NCBI GenBank assembly: GCA_964400875.1
Contig: CAYNWK010000020.1
Span: 1 to 40,335 of the forward strand
Length of the DNA stretch: 40,335 nucleotides
Direction: 5' to 3'
From: CAYNWK01 sp964400875
Lineage (GTDB): Bacteria > Chloroflexota > Anaerolineae > Anaerolineales > UBA4823
The translations under genes and the position numbers were made by a program. Below are positions 16,665 through 25,195 of this stretch, piece after piece (position 1 is the stretch's first letter; each line of letters begins with the position of its first letter). The notes beneath the pieces were generated by a model that searched no databases, had not been told where the DNA came from, and saw nothing but the letters and a program-made list of their open reading frames with translations.

Positions 16665-16768
16665 AATATTAGGATTTACGTCCGTGAGGGAAGAAAGGGG
16701 GTATTTGGGCGGGTAAAGCCCGCCCAAATACCCTCACTCTTTCGGAGAACTGTGTAACTCCTAATATT
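16665..16768. repeat. MITE-like palindromic element, copy 1 (104 bp)
   Basis: The element has perfect 10-base terminal inverted repeats, AATATTAGGA at the left and TCCTAATATT at the right. Its centre is a perfect 15-bp hairpin (GGGTATTTGGGCGGG at 16699-16713, loop TAAAG, complement at 16719-16733). A related copy lies at 26164-26260. Both share TTAGGA-type ends, TTACACA-type subterminal sequence and a G-rich core around TATTTTGGCGG. It carries no gene and lies directly behind a stop codon, where the hairpin could also end transcription. This looks like a non-autonomous transposable element or extragenic palindrome. Confidence 0.75.
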
Positions 16769-16805
16769 AAAGCGACCCATTTCATGCGTGAATAATTACT
16801 TGAAT

Positions 16806-17228
16806 ATGCCAAAAAAAGCTGTATTTGAAGGATTAGTTGTTGACGAGAAGGATAGCACAGTTGAGGTCGTTTACGTTGGAGACGAACCTTGCTACGTGGT
16901 CGATGAAAACGGCTTTCGCCGCCACATCCCCACTGAGCAGGTGGATCAACAAGTACTAAACTTACTGCGCGAATCCATTGAGGGGCATGAGGATATCATC
17001 AGCGACCAGACAGCCAAGATGCTGGGACAGGAAGATATCTTCTCCAAGGCGCTGATTGAATCCCAGATCAAAAACATCGACGAACATTTGGATAACTTGC
17101 TGGATATGGGCATCCCCGAGGACGCGCGGGCCTACATGGGTATGATGGGCTTTCGTATCCGCATCAACGTCCATGGAGAAGTCATCGAGGTCGAACAGCC
17201 GGGAGCGATCGCTCCGGAAGACGAATAA
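16806..17228 (+). CDS. Conserved hypothetical protein
   Basis: About 140 residues from the ATG at 16806 (MPKKAVFEGL); a GTG at 16788 would add six, and no strong ribosome-binding site decides between them. The N-terminal half looks like a small beta domain (VVDEKDSTVEVVYVGDEPCYVVDE). The second half is helical, ending in GFRIRINVHGEVIEVEQPG and an acidic tail. I do not recognise a named family, though similar small proteins seem to occur in Anaerolineae. It is soluble, with no membrane segment. A strong terminator follows its stop at once. It lies alone, between the repeat element and a convergent flavin reductase. Confidence 0.72.
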   Translation: MPKKAVFEGLVVDEKDSTVEVVYVGDEPCYVVDENGFRRHIPTEQVDQQVLNLLRESIEGHEDIISDQTAKMLGQEDIFSKALIESQIKNIDEHLDNLLDMGIPEDARAYMGMMGFRIRINVHGEVIEVEQPGAIAPEDE

Positions 17229-17233
17229 AAAAA

Positions 17234-17257
17234 GCCGGGCTTTCGCCCGGCATTTTT
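17234..17257. terminator. Bidirectional rho-independent terminator
   Basis: GCCGGGC (17234-17240), loop TTTC, GCCCGGC (17245-17251), followed by ATTTTTT on the plus strand and preceded by a run of seven A (17227-17233), which gives a U tract on the minus strand. It ends both the hypothetical protein gene and the convergent flavin reductase gene. Confidence 0.92.
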
Positions 17258-17748
17258 TAGCCCGCATAACTCCACCCGATATCCAGCAAGGTCAGGCAAT
17301 CTTCCGCCTCACCCGGTTTACGCTCGCCAGCGCCTACGATTTCTCCGACCACTAAATCGTGATCCCCTCCGACATCAATAATCTGCTGCACACGACATTC
17401 CAAATAAGCGGCGGCTGAATCCAGAATCGGACAGCCAGTCTCAGGACCAGGTTTGTAACTGGCATTTTTGACTTTATCCGGGTCCTTTTCCCGTCCCTTG
17501 GTGAAGTTTTTAATCCCCTCCTGATCATCAACGTTGAAGATGTTGACGGCGAAAACCCTGCCCTGCTCTACCAGGCTGTGCGTGTAGGATGTTTTCTGTA
17601 AGGCCAAGGTCAACAGGCGAGGCTCGAAGGAGGATTGCATAAGCCAGGTAGCTACCATGATATTGACCTCATCCCCGGCACGGCTTGTGATGCAGTAAAA
17701 ACCGTATGGAATTCTGTTCAATACATCTTTAATCGGATCGTTTGACAT
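17257..17748 (-). CDS. Flavin reductase family protein, second copy
   Basis: A 163-residue FMN-binding flavin reductase-like protein, distinct from the one at 12499-12984. It has RIPYGFYCITSRAGDEVNIM at the start, the SSFEPRLLTLALQKTSYTH segment and a late HDLVVGEIVGAG. Members of this subgroup are often small flavoproteins or rubredoxin/flavodoxin-related oxidoreductases. The ATG at 17748 was chosen because AAAGGAA lies upstream; an in-frame start at 17763 would overlap that site. It is convergent with the hypothetical gene and shares its terminator. It is separated from the permease gene by a hairpin at 17779-17813. Confidence 0.88.
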   Translation of the reverse strand: MSNDPIKDVLNRIPYGFYCITSRAGDEVNIMVATWLMQSSFEPRLLTLALQKTSYTHSLVEQGRVFAVNIFNVDDQEGIKNFTKGREKDPDKVKNASYKPGPETGCPILDSAAAYLECRVQQIIDVGGDHDLVVGEIVGAGERKPGEAEDCLTLLDIGWSYAG

Positions 17749-17778
17749 ACTAGTTCCTTTCACTCTTTTTATCGATAA

Positions 17779-17813
17779 GGGGTTCTTGTCTGATATTGCC
17801 AGACAAAAACCCC
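17779..17813 (-). terminator. Hairpin after the APC permease gene
   Basis: A 14-bp stem with a single mismatch (17779-17792 with 17800-17813) and a seven-base loop lies between the permease stop and the flavin reductase start. The U tract after it is weak, so it may be a terminator for the permease transcript or a processing hairpin. Confidence 0.55.
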
Positions 17814-17829
17814 CAACTATTTAGATATT

Positions 17830-20211
17830 CTAACCCTGGCTTTCCTTACTCTCCACATCCACCTCGGCGACTTCTTGCTCATCGGTTGGAGGCAAACCGT
17901 CCTGGCGCGTGGTCGGTTCAAGCACCGTTTGACGCAGGAAGGAATGCAAAGCGCCACTGCGCCGTTTGATCAGGATTACGGTTACAGAAGCCTGCTTGGC
18001 AATTTGCTCGGCGATGTTGCCCAACAGTAAATTTCTAAAGAGCGGCTCCTCCGTCGCACCGATGACGATTAAATCACAGCCAGTGGATTGCTCCAGAACC
18101 GTTTCGACCACGTTGGTCCCCTCAACAATGGTGCGCTCGATGTGCTCGTATTCGATGCCTTCCAGCACGTAATCGAAAACCTGGTGAGCCCGCACGCGGT
18201 GGCGGCTGAGCGCCCCAATGGGGACAATGTGCATCAAGTGTATGGTTGCCGGGCCATTCTCGGCGGATACAGCCATATTGATCGCCAGCCGGACTGCCCG
18301 GCGACTGTTGGGACCACCCGCCACCGGTACGAGGATATCGTTCACGGGGCGGCGTTCGCGATAACGTACCAGGGCGATATCCGTCGGCGGGTTGTCCACA
18401 ATTGGGTCGATCACCGATCCGTATAACCTCCCCGCAGTGTTGGTATAGCCCGGCCAGCCCAGGACGATCAGATCAGAGGCATCTTCTTCGGCCGTCTTGC
18501 GGATCGACTCGGCTACCTGACGACCCAGGCGGATCATCGTATGGACGGGCACATCCAATTTTTTTGACTGTTGAATGACGGTCTCAAGGTTAGGCCTGCC
18601 TTCTTTTAGCATCACGCGGCCTTCCCCCAAGGTCAGCTGCGGAGGAACTCGCACAACGTGCAGCGCAAATACCTCTCCCTGGTTAGCTTTCGCCAGGAGA
18701 GCTCCAATCTGACCAAGTATGCGGGCTTGCTCGTTGGTTGCCACCGGAACCAATACCGAATAATCCCGGCTCACCAGCACCTCTTCCATCAAAATCTCCT
18801 TGGGCTTTTCAAGGGCTTCTATCCGGGAGAAATAAGGGTAATAAGCTAATAACCCAATTATGAGCCAGCCGATCGCAAAATACCAGGCGATTGGGCTGAA
18901 GGTGAACAGGTGGATGGCGAGCAAGGCATTGGTGATGATGCCCAGAACTGGGACGAGCGGGTAAAGCGGGACGCGAAAACCGCGCTCGAGAGTAGGGAGC
19001 TTATGTCTTAAGCGCATCACCACGACGTTGACCTGCAAGAATAACAAAAGGAACATGATGTCTGCTGCCGCTGCGACGCTCTCAATGGGCAGCAGCCAAG
19101 CGATCAACAGCATAAACCCACCGGAGAAGACTACCGCCCAGTACGGAGTATGCCTGACAGGATGAATTTTGGCGAAGAAATTGGGCAGATTATAATCGCG
19201 CCCCATGGCGAAGGAGACACGGGAGGAGGAATAGGTGGTCGCATTCAGGGCCGACATGGTGGAGACCAGCCCGCTGAACAGCAAGACTACCGCACCGATA
19301 TTACCCGGGAAAGTCTGGCGAGCCGTTTCGACGATGGCGACTTCTCTCTGCTGCTCCAGATACTGGTAGGTGCGCAATCCAGAACCCTCGGGCGGGTTGG
19401 TAGCGCCGATGGCCGTGATGCTTACCAAAAGATAGATGACCACAGCGATGCCGATCGCCCAAAAGATCGCCCTGGGGACATTCCGCTTGGGATTGATCAC
19501 CTCCTCCCCGGATTGCGCGATTATCTCGTACCCTTCAAAGGCGATGAACGTCACCCCCATAGCAGCAAAGACGCCCATGATACCATTCGGCATAAACCCT
19601 GTAGTGAAGCGTGTATGCCAGGCCTCGGTACGCAGCATCGCCAAGATGCCAAAGATGACGAACAACGCCAAAATGGTGATCTTCGTCAGCGTGACGATGT
19701 TTCCGATGGTCCCGGTTTCCGAAGCTCCCCAAAAATTGATCAGCGTGAATAGGATGATAATAATGGTCATAAACCCAAGGGTCAGCTGGGGTTCTTCAAG
19801 ACCGAAACTCGGCATTCCCGCCAAAATCCATAACTCGCTGGCAAAACGGCCGAAACCCAAGGCGTACAGGCTGCCCGCTGCAAAATGCGCAAACCAGCTC
19901 ATCCAGCCTGCCAAGAATCCTTGCGTGCCTCCCAAACCTTCTTTAACCCACAGATAACCGCCGCCAGCCTCCGGAAACGCCGAACCCAATTCCGCATAGG
20001 ACATGGCCGTAAATGTCGTCACGATGCCGTTCAATAAGAAAGCCAAAACGAGGGCCGGTCCGGCTACGCCAGCGGCAATACCGGTTAATACAAAGATACC
20101 TGCGCCTATCATCCCACCCACACCAATCATGGTGACTGTGAACAGGTTCAAATCGCGGCTTAATGTGACCTCCTGAGGGCTCCCGTCAGGAGAGTGAGCA
20201 GCGTTATTCAT
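17830..20211 (-). CDS. APC-family amino acid permease with two C-terminal universal stress (USP) domains
   Basis: About 793 residues. Residues 15-470 hold around twelve membrane segments of the amino acid-polyamine-cation superfamily, opening with the signature MIGVGGMIGAGIFVLTG and including FIAFEGYEIIAQSGEE. Two cytoplasmic universal stress domains follow, roughly at 480-620 (DYSVLVPVATNEQARILGQI) and 630-760 (NDILVPVAGGPNSRRA), the second ending with LIVIGATEE and LLLGNIAEQI. USP domains bind ATP or AMP, so transport may respond to energy state; this is inference. Start ATG 20211 was chosen because GAGGAG lies seven bases upstream. Transport substrate is not evident. A TATAAT-like box on the same strand at 20246-20251 may be its promoter. 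Confidence 0.93.
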   Translation of the reverse strand: MNNAAHSPDGSPQEVTLSRDLNLFTVTMIGVGGMIGAGIFVLTGIAAGVAGPALVLAFLLNGIVTTFTAMSYAELGSAFPEAGGGYLWVKEGLGGTQGFLAGWMSWFAHFAAGSLYALGFGRFASELWILAGMPSFGLEEPQLTLGFMTIIIILFTLINFWGASETGTIGNIVTLTKITILALFVIFGILAMLRTEAWHTRFTTGFMPNGIMGVFAAMGVTFIAFEGYEIIAQSGEEVINPKRNVPRAIFWAIGIAVVIYLLVSITAIGATNPPEGSGLRTYQYLEQQREVAIVETARQTFPGNIGAVVLLFSGLVSTMSALNATTYSSSRVSFAMGRDYNLPNFFAKIHPVRHTPYWAVVFSGGFMLLIAWLLPIESVAAAADIMFLLLFLQVNVVVMRLRHKLPTLERGFRVPLYPLVPVLGIITNALLAIHLFTFSPIAWYFAIGWLIIGLLAYYPYFSRIEALEKPKEILMEEVLVSRDYSVLVPVATNEQARILGQIGALLAKANQGEVFALHVVRVPPQLTLGEGRVMLKEGRPNLETVIQQSKKLDVPVHTMIRLGRQVAESIRKTAEEDASDLIVLGWPGYTNTAGRLYGSVIDPIVDNPPTDIALVRYRERRPVNDILVPVAGGPNSRRAVRLAINMAVSAENGPATIHLMHIVPIGALSRHRVRAHQVFDYVLEGIEYEHIERTIVEGTNVVETVLEQSTGCDLIVIGATEEPLFRNLLLGNIAEQIAKQASVTVILIKRRSGALHSFLRQTVLEPTTRQDGLPPTDEQEVAEVDVESKESQG

Positions 20212-20321
20212 GTTTCTCCTCAATCGAATGAACTAAAACAGAAAGATTATACGTGGTTTCATGTTATTGGCGAACTACGTAACTTCTCAAAAATAAATTT
20301 CTGAGAAATATTGTACCCTAG

Positions 20322-21269
20322 TCATGGGTTCACCAAGGTCAGATCCCCCCAAGTGGTCGGATCAGCCAAATTACGGGCAGGGTCGTTGGAAACCATGCTT
20401 TGCTGGACATTCTCGTCTTCGTCATCATTATCTGAGACCGAAACAGCAAAACCATAGTGATCGCCGGTCTCTGGAGAGACGTCAAAAACATCCCAGGGGA
20501 TGGCCGCTTCGAGACGGTAACCATCCTCCAGGGATGTGACGCCTATCTCCACGTCCGAGCGTGAGCCACTCAATGTGCTGGGGAACCAAAGATACGCTTC
20601 TGGATCATCGCCTGGAAGCGGCGAACCCGGTGCGAGCCCCAGCTGGTAATCATCGGCGCTCAAGCTATTCAAATAGAAATCCACGGAGACTTGCCGGTCA
20701 AGCAAGATTTCCACACTGTCGCCTTTGAAGATGTTTTCACCACTGGCATTTTGAACGTAATGGTCGTCTTTTACCCGCACACCGACGTATAAATATTCTT
20801 CGTCCCAACCAATGCGAGCATTCGCGGAGAGATCGGCAGATCCGGCGTGATCCCCACCGCCATACACAACATGGTCAACCGAGTAAATCTCGACCGGCCA
20901 CTCACCCAGGTTGCCATCGATAGTTGGAGGAGAGTCGAAATAACTCGCTGCAACGCTGTAATTCGGGCGAGCGCCTGGCCCAGCCAGGGACTTCGTGGCC
21001 GTCGCAGTGCTCGTAACCACGTTTGCTGGAATCGTATTCATGGCGGTAGATTGCTGAGTCTGTGTCGGTTCCTGGGTTGGCGCGATCGTTTCGGTCGGTG
21101 TGGATGTCTCGGGCAACGGCGCCTCCAAGGTGGCTGCGAAAATAGCGGTCATGGTCAGGTTAGGCGTAGGGAAAACAAACGGTGTAGGGGCTGCTGGGCC
21201 GGGTAAGTTGCAAGCCAGGACCGCCAGCAGTAAGACAGCCAGAACTGCTGCAAATCTTAGCGACTTCAT
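20322..21269 (-). CDS. Lipoprotein with CBM9-like carbohydrate-binding domain
   Basis: A 315-residue lipoprotein. Residues 1-20 form a lipoprotein signal ending in LAVLAC (Cys20). Residues 25-105 are a Thr/Pro-rich linker. Residues 110-315 form a beta-sandwich like family 9 carbohydrate-binding modules: PPTIDGNLGEWP, then ARIGWDEEYLYVGVRVKDDH, GDSVEILLD and the late YRLEAAIPWDVF. CBM9-type domains bind the ends of glycans; no catalytic domain is present, so it may capture sugars at the cell surface or anchor the protein to the envelope. GAGGAGGAG precedes the ATG at 21269. It lies 65 bases downstream of the ATP-grasp gene on the same strand. Confidence 0.88.
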   Translation of the reverse strand: MKSLRFAAVLAVLLLAVLACNLPGPAAPTPFVFPTPNLTMTAIFAATLEAPLPETSTPTETIAPTQEPTQTQQSTAMNTIPANVVTSTATATKSLAGPGARPNYSVAASYFDSPPTIDGNLGEWPVEIYSVDHVVYGGGDHAGSADLSANARIGWDEEYLYVGVRVKDDHYVQNASGENIFKGDSVEILLDRQVSVDFYLNSLSADDYQLGLAPGSPLPGDDPEAYLWFPSTLSGSRSDVEIGVTSLEDGYRLEAAIPWDVFDVSPETGDHYGFAVSVSDNDDEDENVQQSMVSNDPARNLADPTTWGDLTLVNP

Positions 21270-21334
21270 ATTTTCTCCTCCTCAATACCATCTGGCAGAT
21301 AGACGAGATTTGGCGGATCTTTACTCAGGCGTAA

Positions 21335-22480
21335 TCAGATTAAACCAAAGCGCGAGGCAGCAAGGTCCAAGATCTCCAGAATGAGAACATCATAAGGCAG
21401 CTCTTCTGCATCAGCCATGATACAAAGATCGCTGATCGCAGGGTTCATCCCAGGCAAAGTGTTGATCTCAAGAAGATATGGATTTCCTTCAGCGTCTAGG
21501 CGGAAATCAACACGAGAAACATCAACTGCTCCTATGGCCCGGTGCGCCCGTAGCGCGAGCCGCTGCAGCGTATCGACCAGCTTAGAATCGAGATCCGCCG
21601 GGCAGATATATCCAGGCGCGCCTTGTTCCGTAAGATCCTTGGATTTTGCTTTATATCCATAAACCCCCGGTGTAATCGACCGCTCGTTCTCGATTTCCAG
21701 TATGGGAAAGCGATGATACCCATTCGAAGCATACAGCTCCGGACGAAGCGAAACAGTTGGAGCTTCTTTGCGACCCAGGACTCCTAGGGTAAACTCACGA
21801 CCCGGCAAAAAGGCTTCAACGAGAGCTGGCTGCTGGTACGTTTCAAGCACCCAGGCAACGCGGTTCCGCAATTCGGCTTCGTTCTCCACCACCGCGTCCA
21901 TATCTACGCCCATACCGGTGCCTTCGCGAGCCGGTTTAACAAATAGGGGATACCGTAAAGAAGGACGAATTTTCTCGTCCCCAGAGATAAATTCTTGAAA
22001 TGGAACAACCGGCAAACGCGCATCCCGCCAGATCCTTTTGGTCAGCGTTTTATCGAGGGATACGGCGTTAGGTAGAACGCGCGAGGCTGTATAAGGAATG
22101 CCCATCATCTCTAGCAGCGCAGGCACCTGCGCCTCCCGTCCGTCCCCGCGCACACCTTCGGCGATGTTGAAGCAGATGTCCGGCTTGATGGCATTCAGCG
22201 AAACGAATAGATCTTCGCTGAACGGAATGAACTCACTGCGATGTCCACCACCTTCCAGCGCCAAGCGAATCGATTCGATGGTTTCAATGCGATCATACTC
22301 GGCGCCTGCGTCGGGAGGCGCACCCTCGGGAAGCTCAGTTTCCCCCTTGATATTGGCGATGACCGCAACCAGCCAGTTGGAACGCCCGGTTTTCACCTCT
22401 TTGGTCTCAAGCGTGCTTCGCTCCCCAGGAGGATCTTCCAACTGGTTTCCCTGCTCCTCTTGCAGCCTGGTTTGGCTCAT
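21335..22480 (-). CDS. D-alanine-D-alanine ligase-like ATP-grasp enzyme
   Basis: A 381-residue ATP-grasp ligase related to D-Ala-D-Ala ligase. A charged N-terminal extension of about 35 residues precedes the core. The first domain has FSEDLFVSLNAIKPDICFNIAEG-like features split over 65-95; the ATP-grasp region has YPLFVKPAREGTGMGV, ALVEAFLPGREFTLGVLG and the metal-binding DFRLDAEGNPYLLEINTLPG. It would join an amino acid or carrier carboxylate to an amine through an acyl phosphate. True Ddl proteins are shorter at the N-terminus, so this may be a paralogue. It is just downstream of a LysW-like carrier protein gene, which in lysine/arginine pathways is the substrate of an ATP-grasp ligase. Confidence 0.85.
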   Translation of the reverse strand: MSQTRLQEEQGNQLEDPPGERSTLETKEVKTGRSNWLVAVIANIKGETELPEGAPPDAGAEYDRIETIESIRLALEGGGHRSEFIPFSEDLFVSLNAIKPDICFNIAEGVRGDGREAQVPALLEMMGIPYTASRVLPNAVSLDKTLTKRIWRDARLPVVPFQEFISGDEKIRPSLRYPLFVKPAREGTGMGVDMDAVVENEAELRNRVAWVLETYQQPALVEAFLPGREFTLGVLGRKEAPTVSLRPELYASNGYHRFPILEIENERSITPGVYGYKAKSKDLTEQGAPGYICPADLDSKLVDTLQRLALRAHRAIGAVDVSRVDFRLDAEGNPYLLEINTLPGMNPAISDLCIMADAEELPYDVLILEILDLAASRFGLI

Positions 22481-22519
22481 TTTCTGTTCCTTCCTTGGAA
22501 AAATTCTTATTTCAATACA

Positions 22520-22544
22520 AAGTCCCCCCGGTTTGGAGGGACTT
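22520..22544 (-). terminator. Hairpin between the LysW-like gene and the ATP-grasp gene
   Basis: On the minus strand AAGTCCCTCC pairs with GGGGGGACTT through ten pairs including one G-U, with a five-base loop, then TGTATTG. It could end or attenuate transcription between the two genes. The U tract is short. Confidence 0.5.
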
Positions 22545-22608
22545 CATTATAGCAAAGGCGGGGCGCTTTGCTGGCTAGATTGTAAATTTCGGAAGGAATT
22601 ATTGGTTG

Positions 22609-22791
22609 TTAGTCATCCATATCGTCATCATCATAATCATCTTCATCGTAAGGCCAGTCCAATTCAATGGGATCTAACCAAACGATCTCCAGCTCGTTGC
22701 CACACTCTGGGCATATGACTTTTTGGCCCATCTTCGGTTTAGAACTGATATTGATATCTTCTCCACAGGAGGGGCATGTAGCTTGAGCCAT
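22609..22791 (-). CDS. LysW-like zinc-ribbon amino-group carrier protein
   Basis: A 60-residue protein beginning at ATG 22791, fixed by AAGGAG about eight bases upstream; longer frames to 22947 lack support. Two CPxCG pairs (Cys6/Cys9 and Cys27/Cys30) form a zinc ribbon. The following ELEIVWLDPIELDW segment and the acidic tail match LysW, the amino-group carrier of the alpha-aminoadipate lysine pathway. LysW ends in EDWGE, whose last Glu carries the substrate; here the tail ends in DDMDD, so the last residue is Asp. It may carry a different amine, or be a LysW relative with another role. It lies upstream of the ATP-grasp gene on the same strand, separated by a hairpin. Confidence 0.82.
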   Translation of the reverse strand: MAQATCPSCGEDINISSKPKMGQKVICPECGNELEIVWLDPIELDWPYDEDDYDDDDMDD

Positions 22792-22967
22792 CCTGGCGCT
22801 CCTTTTTCGTCTAATTGGGAATTTAGTCATCCGCCACCACGACGGATAACAACGATTGAGTATATCGAAATTCTGTAAAATAGACGTATAAAAAACGTAG
22901 AATCCAGGTGTCAAAAAACCTCGAGGTGTTGAAAATCTGAACGACAAACCGAATCGACATGAATTTT

Positions 22968-23015
22968 AAAAAACAGATGCCTGCCTAGGACAAACCTGGG
23001 CAGGCATCGTTTTTT
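22968..23015. terminator. Bidirectional terminator hairpin
   Basis: GATGCCTGCC (22976-22985) pairs perfectly with GGCAGGCATC (22999-23008). TTTTTT follows on the plus strand (23010-23015) and six A precede on the plus strand (22968-22973), giving a U tract on the minus strand. It ends whatever is transcribed leftwards through 23016-23225, or rightwards from the region upstream of the LysW-like gene. Confidence 0.85.
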
Positions 23016-23225
23016 CATTTGCCCAAGATCCGTGAGGATCGATGGGCAAGGGCCCCACCATGCCGTGTGCAGCGAAGTTCTGAACCTGCCTTCGCAGGTT
23101 GGGTCTCGCCCCGACAGATCCGCCTTGGCTCAGGCCTATCGCGTCACTGCCGTAAGATTGAAACCCTTAAAGTGAGTGTTGGCTCAGAACGGATTGGCAG
23201 CATCACGCGCACAGCAGGGTTAATT
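23016..23225 (-). ncRNA. Candidate structured non-coding RNA (unassigned; 6S-like size)
   Basis: The 350 bases between the terminator and aspS contain no credible gene but are highly structured. On the minus strand a GGTATAAA box near 23229 may start a transcript that runs to the terminator at 22968. Long-range pairing includes GTTCTGAGCC with GGTTCAGAAC and TGTGCGCG with CGCTGCACA. Local hairpins include AACCTGC/GCAGGTT and a final TTGCCCA...TGGGCAA hairpin enclosing GATCC/GGATC. One G-U pair in the longest helix is a mismatch on the plus strand, which favours the minus strand. Size is compatible with 6S RNA, but I do not see its conserved sequence clearly; SRP, RNase P and tmRNA signatures are absent. 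The stretch 23226-23364 holds nothing else I can identify. Confidence 0.4.
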
Positions 23226-23364
23226 TTTTTATACCATAAAATCAATCGAGTGAATAGGTGAATTTCATTAAAATCTGGCGGACTAACGTCCTTGTGAGGC
23301 TATCCAGCATGAGGTGGGCTGCCGTGACCTCTAATCAGTTCAATTAATCGAGCGATTGCCAGAC

Positions 23365-25143
23365 TCACGGCAGCTTCGGGAGGTCGAGTTCGAGGTGCAA
23401 CTCGCGCAGCTGCTCTTCTTCGACCGGAGAAGGCGCATCAGCCATTACATCTCGGGCAGCCTGATTCTTAGGAAAGGCGATCACCTCACGGATGTTGGGT
23501 TCACCTGCCAGAAGCATACAGATACGGTCGATCCCGGGCGCGATGCCGCCATGCGGGGGCGTGCCAAATTCAAAAGCTTCCAGCATGTGTCCGAAGCGCT
23601 GGCCAGCAACCCCCGGATCCAGACCAATCAAGGCAAACACCTTTTCCTGAAGCCCTCGATCATGGATACGGATTGAACCACCCCCAACTTCCACATCGTT
23701 CAACACCATATCATACTGCTGGCCGCGGGCTCTACCCGGGTCCGTATCCAACAAAGGAATATCCTCAGGCATTGGAGATGTGAAAAGGTGATGGCTTGGA
23801 TCCCATCGATGTTCAGATTCATTCCAAACTACGAAGGGGAAATCGATCACCCAACAGAAAGCCAACACAGCATCGTCCCGCAGCCCTAAACGATCACCTA
23901 ACATAACTCGCAACCGACCCAGCGACTCAAAAACCACGACCGGCTGGTCGGCAACGAAAACCAACAGATCCCCAGGCTCCGCCTCCAGGCGTTGAAGGAT
24001 CGCACCTTTCGTCTCGACGTTGATAAACTTCGCAAAGGAGGATCGCTCTTCTCCAGATGACGTCAAGGCCAGATAAGCCAGGCCTTGCGCGCCGAATTGA
24101 CTTACGTAATCAGTCAACTCTTCTATCTGCTTGCGGCTGTAATCACCCAGTCCTTTCGCGTTTAAACCTCGCACGTCGCCACCCTTAGCGCTGACGGATT
24201 CAAAGACTCGAAAGCCGCTGTCCTCAGCCAAGTCGGTGATGTCTTTTAGTTCCATACCAAAGCGAAGATCCGGGTTGTCCTTCCCAAAGCGCTCCATGGC
24301 TTCCCGGTAGGTGAGGCGCGGCCACGGACTGGCAAGCAAGCGCTTGTTCGGGACTATCTCCTTGACCAGTGCTGTGAACATGGCTTCTGCCAGGCGCATC
24401 ACATCCTCACGTTCAACGAAAGACATTTCCAGATCCAGTTGAGTAAATTCTGGCTGGCGGTCTCCTCGCTGATCTTCATCCCGAAAACAGCGTGCAATTT
24501 GGAAATAGCGCTCAACCCCGGCTACCATAAGCAGTTGTTTGAGCTGCTGCGGTGACTGCGGCAGAGCGTAGAATTCACCAGGGTGCACGCGGGAAGGTAC
24601 CAGGTAATCTCTGGCGCCCTCTGGCGTGGTTTTAAACAGGATTGGGGTCTCGATCTCGACGAAACCTTGCGAGTCCAGGTAATCGCGGATGAATTTGACC
24701 AACCGATGACGTAAGATCAGGTTCTCTCGCATGCGCTCACGACGGAGATCCAGATAACGATAGCGCAGGCGGGTTTGCTCGTCCACCTCCTCCTCCTGGT
24801 TGATCAAGAAGGGTGGCGTCTTAGCCGGGTTGAGCACACGCACCTCGCTGGCCGCCACTTCTATTTCACCGGTCGCCAGCTTTGGGTTCTCCATGCCTTT
24901 CGGACGCCGCCGGACCGTACCGGTCACCTGAACCACCCATTCATTGCGTAAAGCCACGGCCGCCTGGTGAGCCTGAGGAGCCTCGTCCGGGTTGGCGACG
25001 ACCTGTATAAGACCAAAGCGATCGCGCAGGTCTAAAAAAGTAACGCCGCCGTGATCGCGCCGCCGGTGGACCCACCCGGCTAAGGTCACTTCCTTACCGA
25101 CATCTCCGGCGCGTAATTCGCCGCAGGTATGCGATTTATACAT
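23365..25143 (-). CDS. aspS: Aspartyl-tRNA synthetase, probably non-discriminating (Asp/Asn)
   Basis: A 592-residue bacterial-type class II synthetase. It has an OB-fold anticodon-binding domain (1-105), the catalytic core with RYRYLDLRRERM, FVEIETPILFKTTPEGARDYLVPSR and the QLKQL/RCFRDEDQRGDRQPEFTQLD motif 2 region, a GAD insertion (about 290-420), and the late GIAPGIDRICMLL of motif 3. His31 (RRRDHGG) and Gly83 (RPKGMENP) occupy positions that, from published work on Pseudomonas AspRS, mark non-discriminating enzymes that also charge tRNA-Asn, to be amidated by GatCAB. GGATGGAGGAC precedes the ATG. Its leader carries a putative Asn-rich peptide and a terminator, suggesting control by charged-tRNA supply. 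Confidence 0.95.
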   Translation of the reverse strand: MYKSHTCGELRAGDVGKEVTLAGWVHRRRDHGGVTFLDLRDRFGLIQVVANPDEAPQAHQAAVALRNEWVVQVTGTVRRRPKGMENPKLATGEIEVAASEVRVLNPAKTPPFLINQEEEVDEQTRLRYRYLDLRRERMRENLILRHRLVKFIRDYLDSQGFVEIETPILFKTTPEGARDYLVPSRVHPGEFYALPQSPQQLKQLLMVAGVERYFQIARCFRDEDQRGDRQPEFTQLDLEMSFVEREDVMRLAEAMFTALVKEIVPNKRLLASPWPRLTYREAMERFGKDNPDLRFGMELKDITDLAEDSGFRVFESVSAKGGDVRGLNAKGLGDYSRKQIEELTDYVSQFGAQGLAYLALTSSGEERSSFAKFINVETKGAILQRLEAEPGDLLVFVADQPVVVFESLGRLRVMLGDRLGLRDDAVLAFCWVIDFPFVVWNESEHRWDPSHHLFTSPMPEDIPLLDTDPGRARGQQYDMVLNDVEVGGGSIRIHDRGLQEKVFALIGLDPGVAGQRFGHMLEAFEFGTPPHGGIAPGIDRICMLLAGEPNIREVIAFPKNQAARDVMADAPSPVEEEQLRELHLELDLPKLP

Positions 25144-25195
25144 GGTTGTCCTCCATCCTGAGCTGGTATTGACTGGCGAATAGTTGGTTTGCCTA

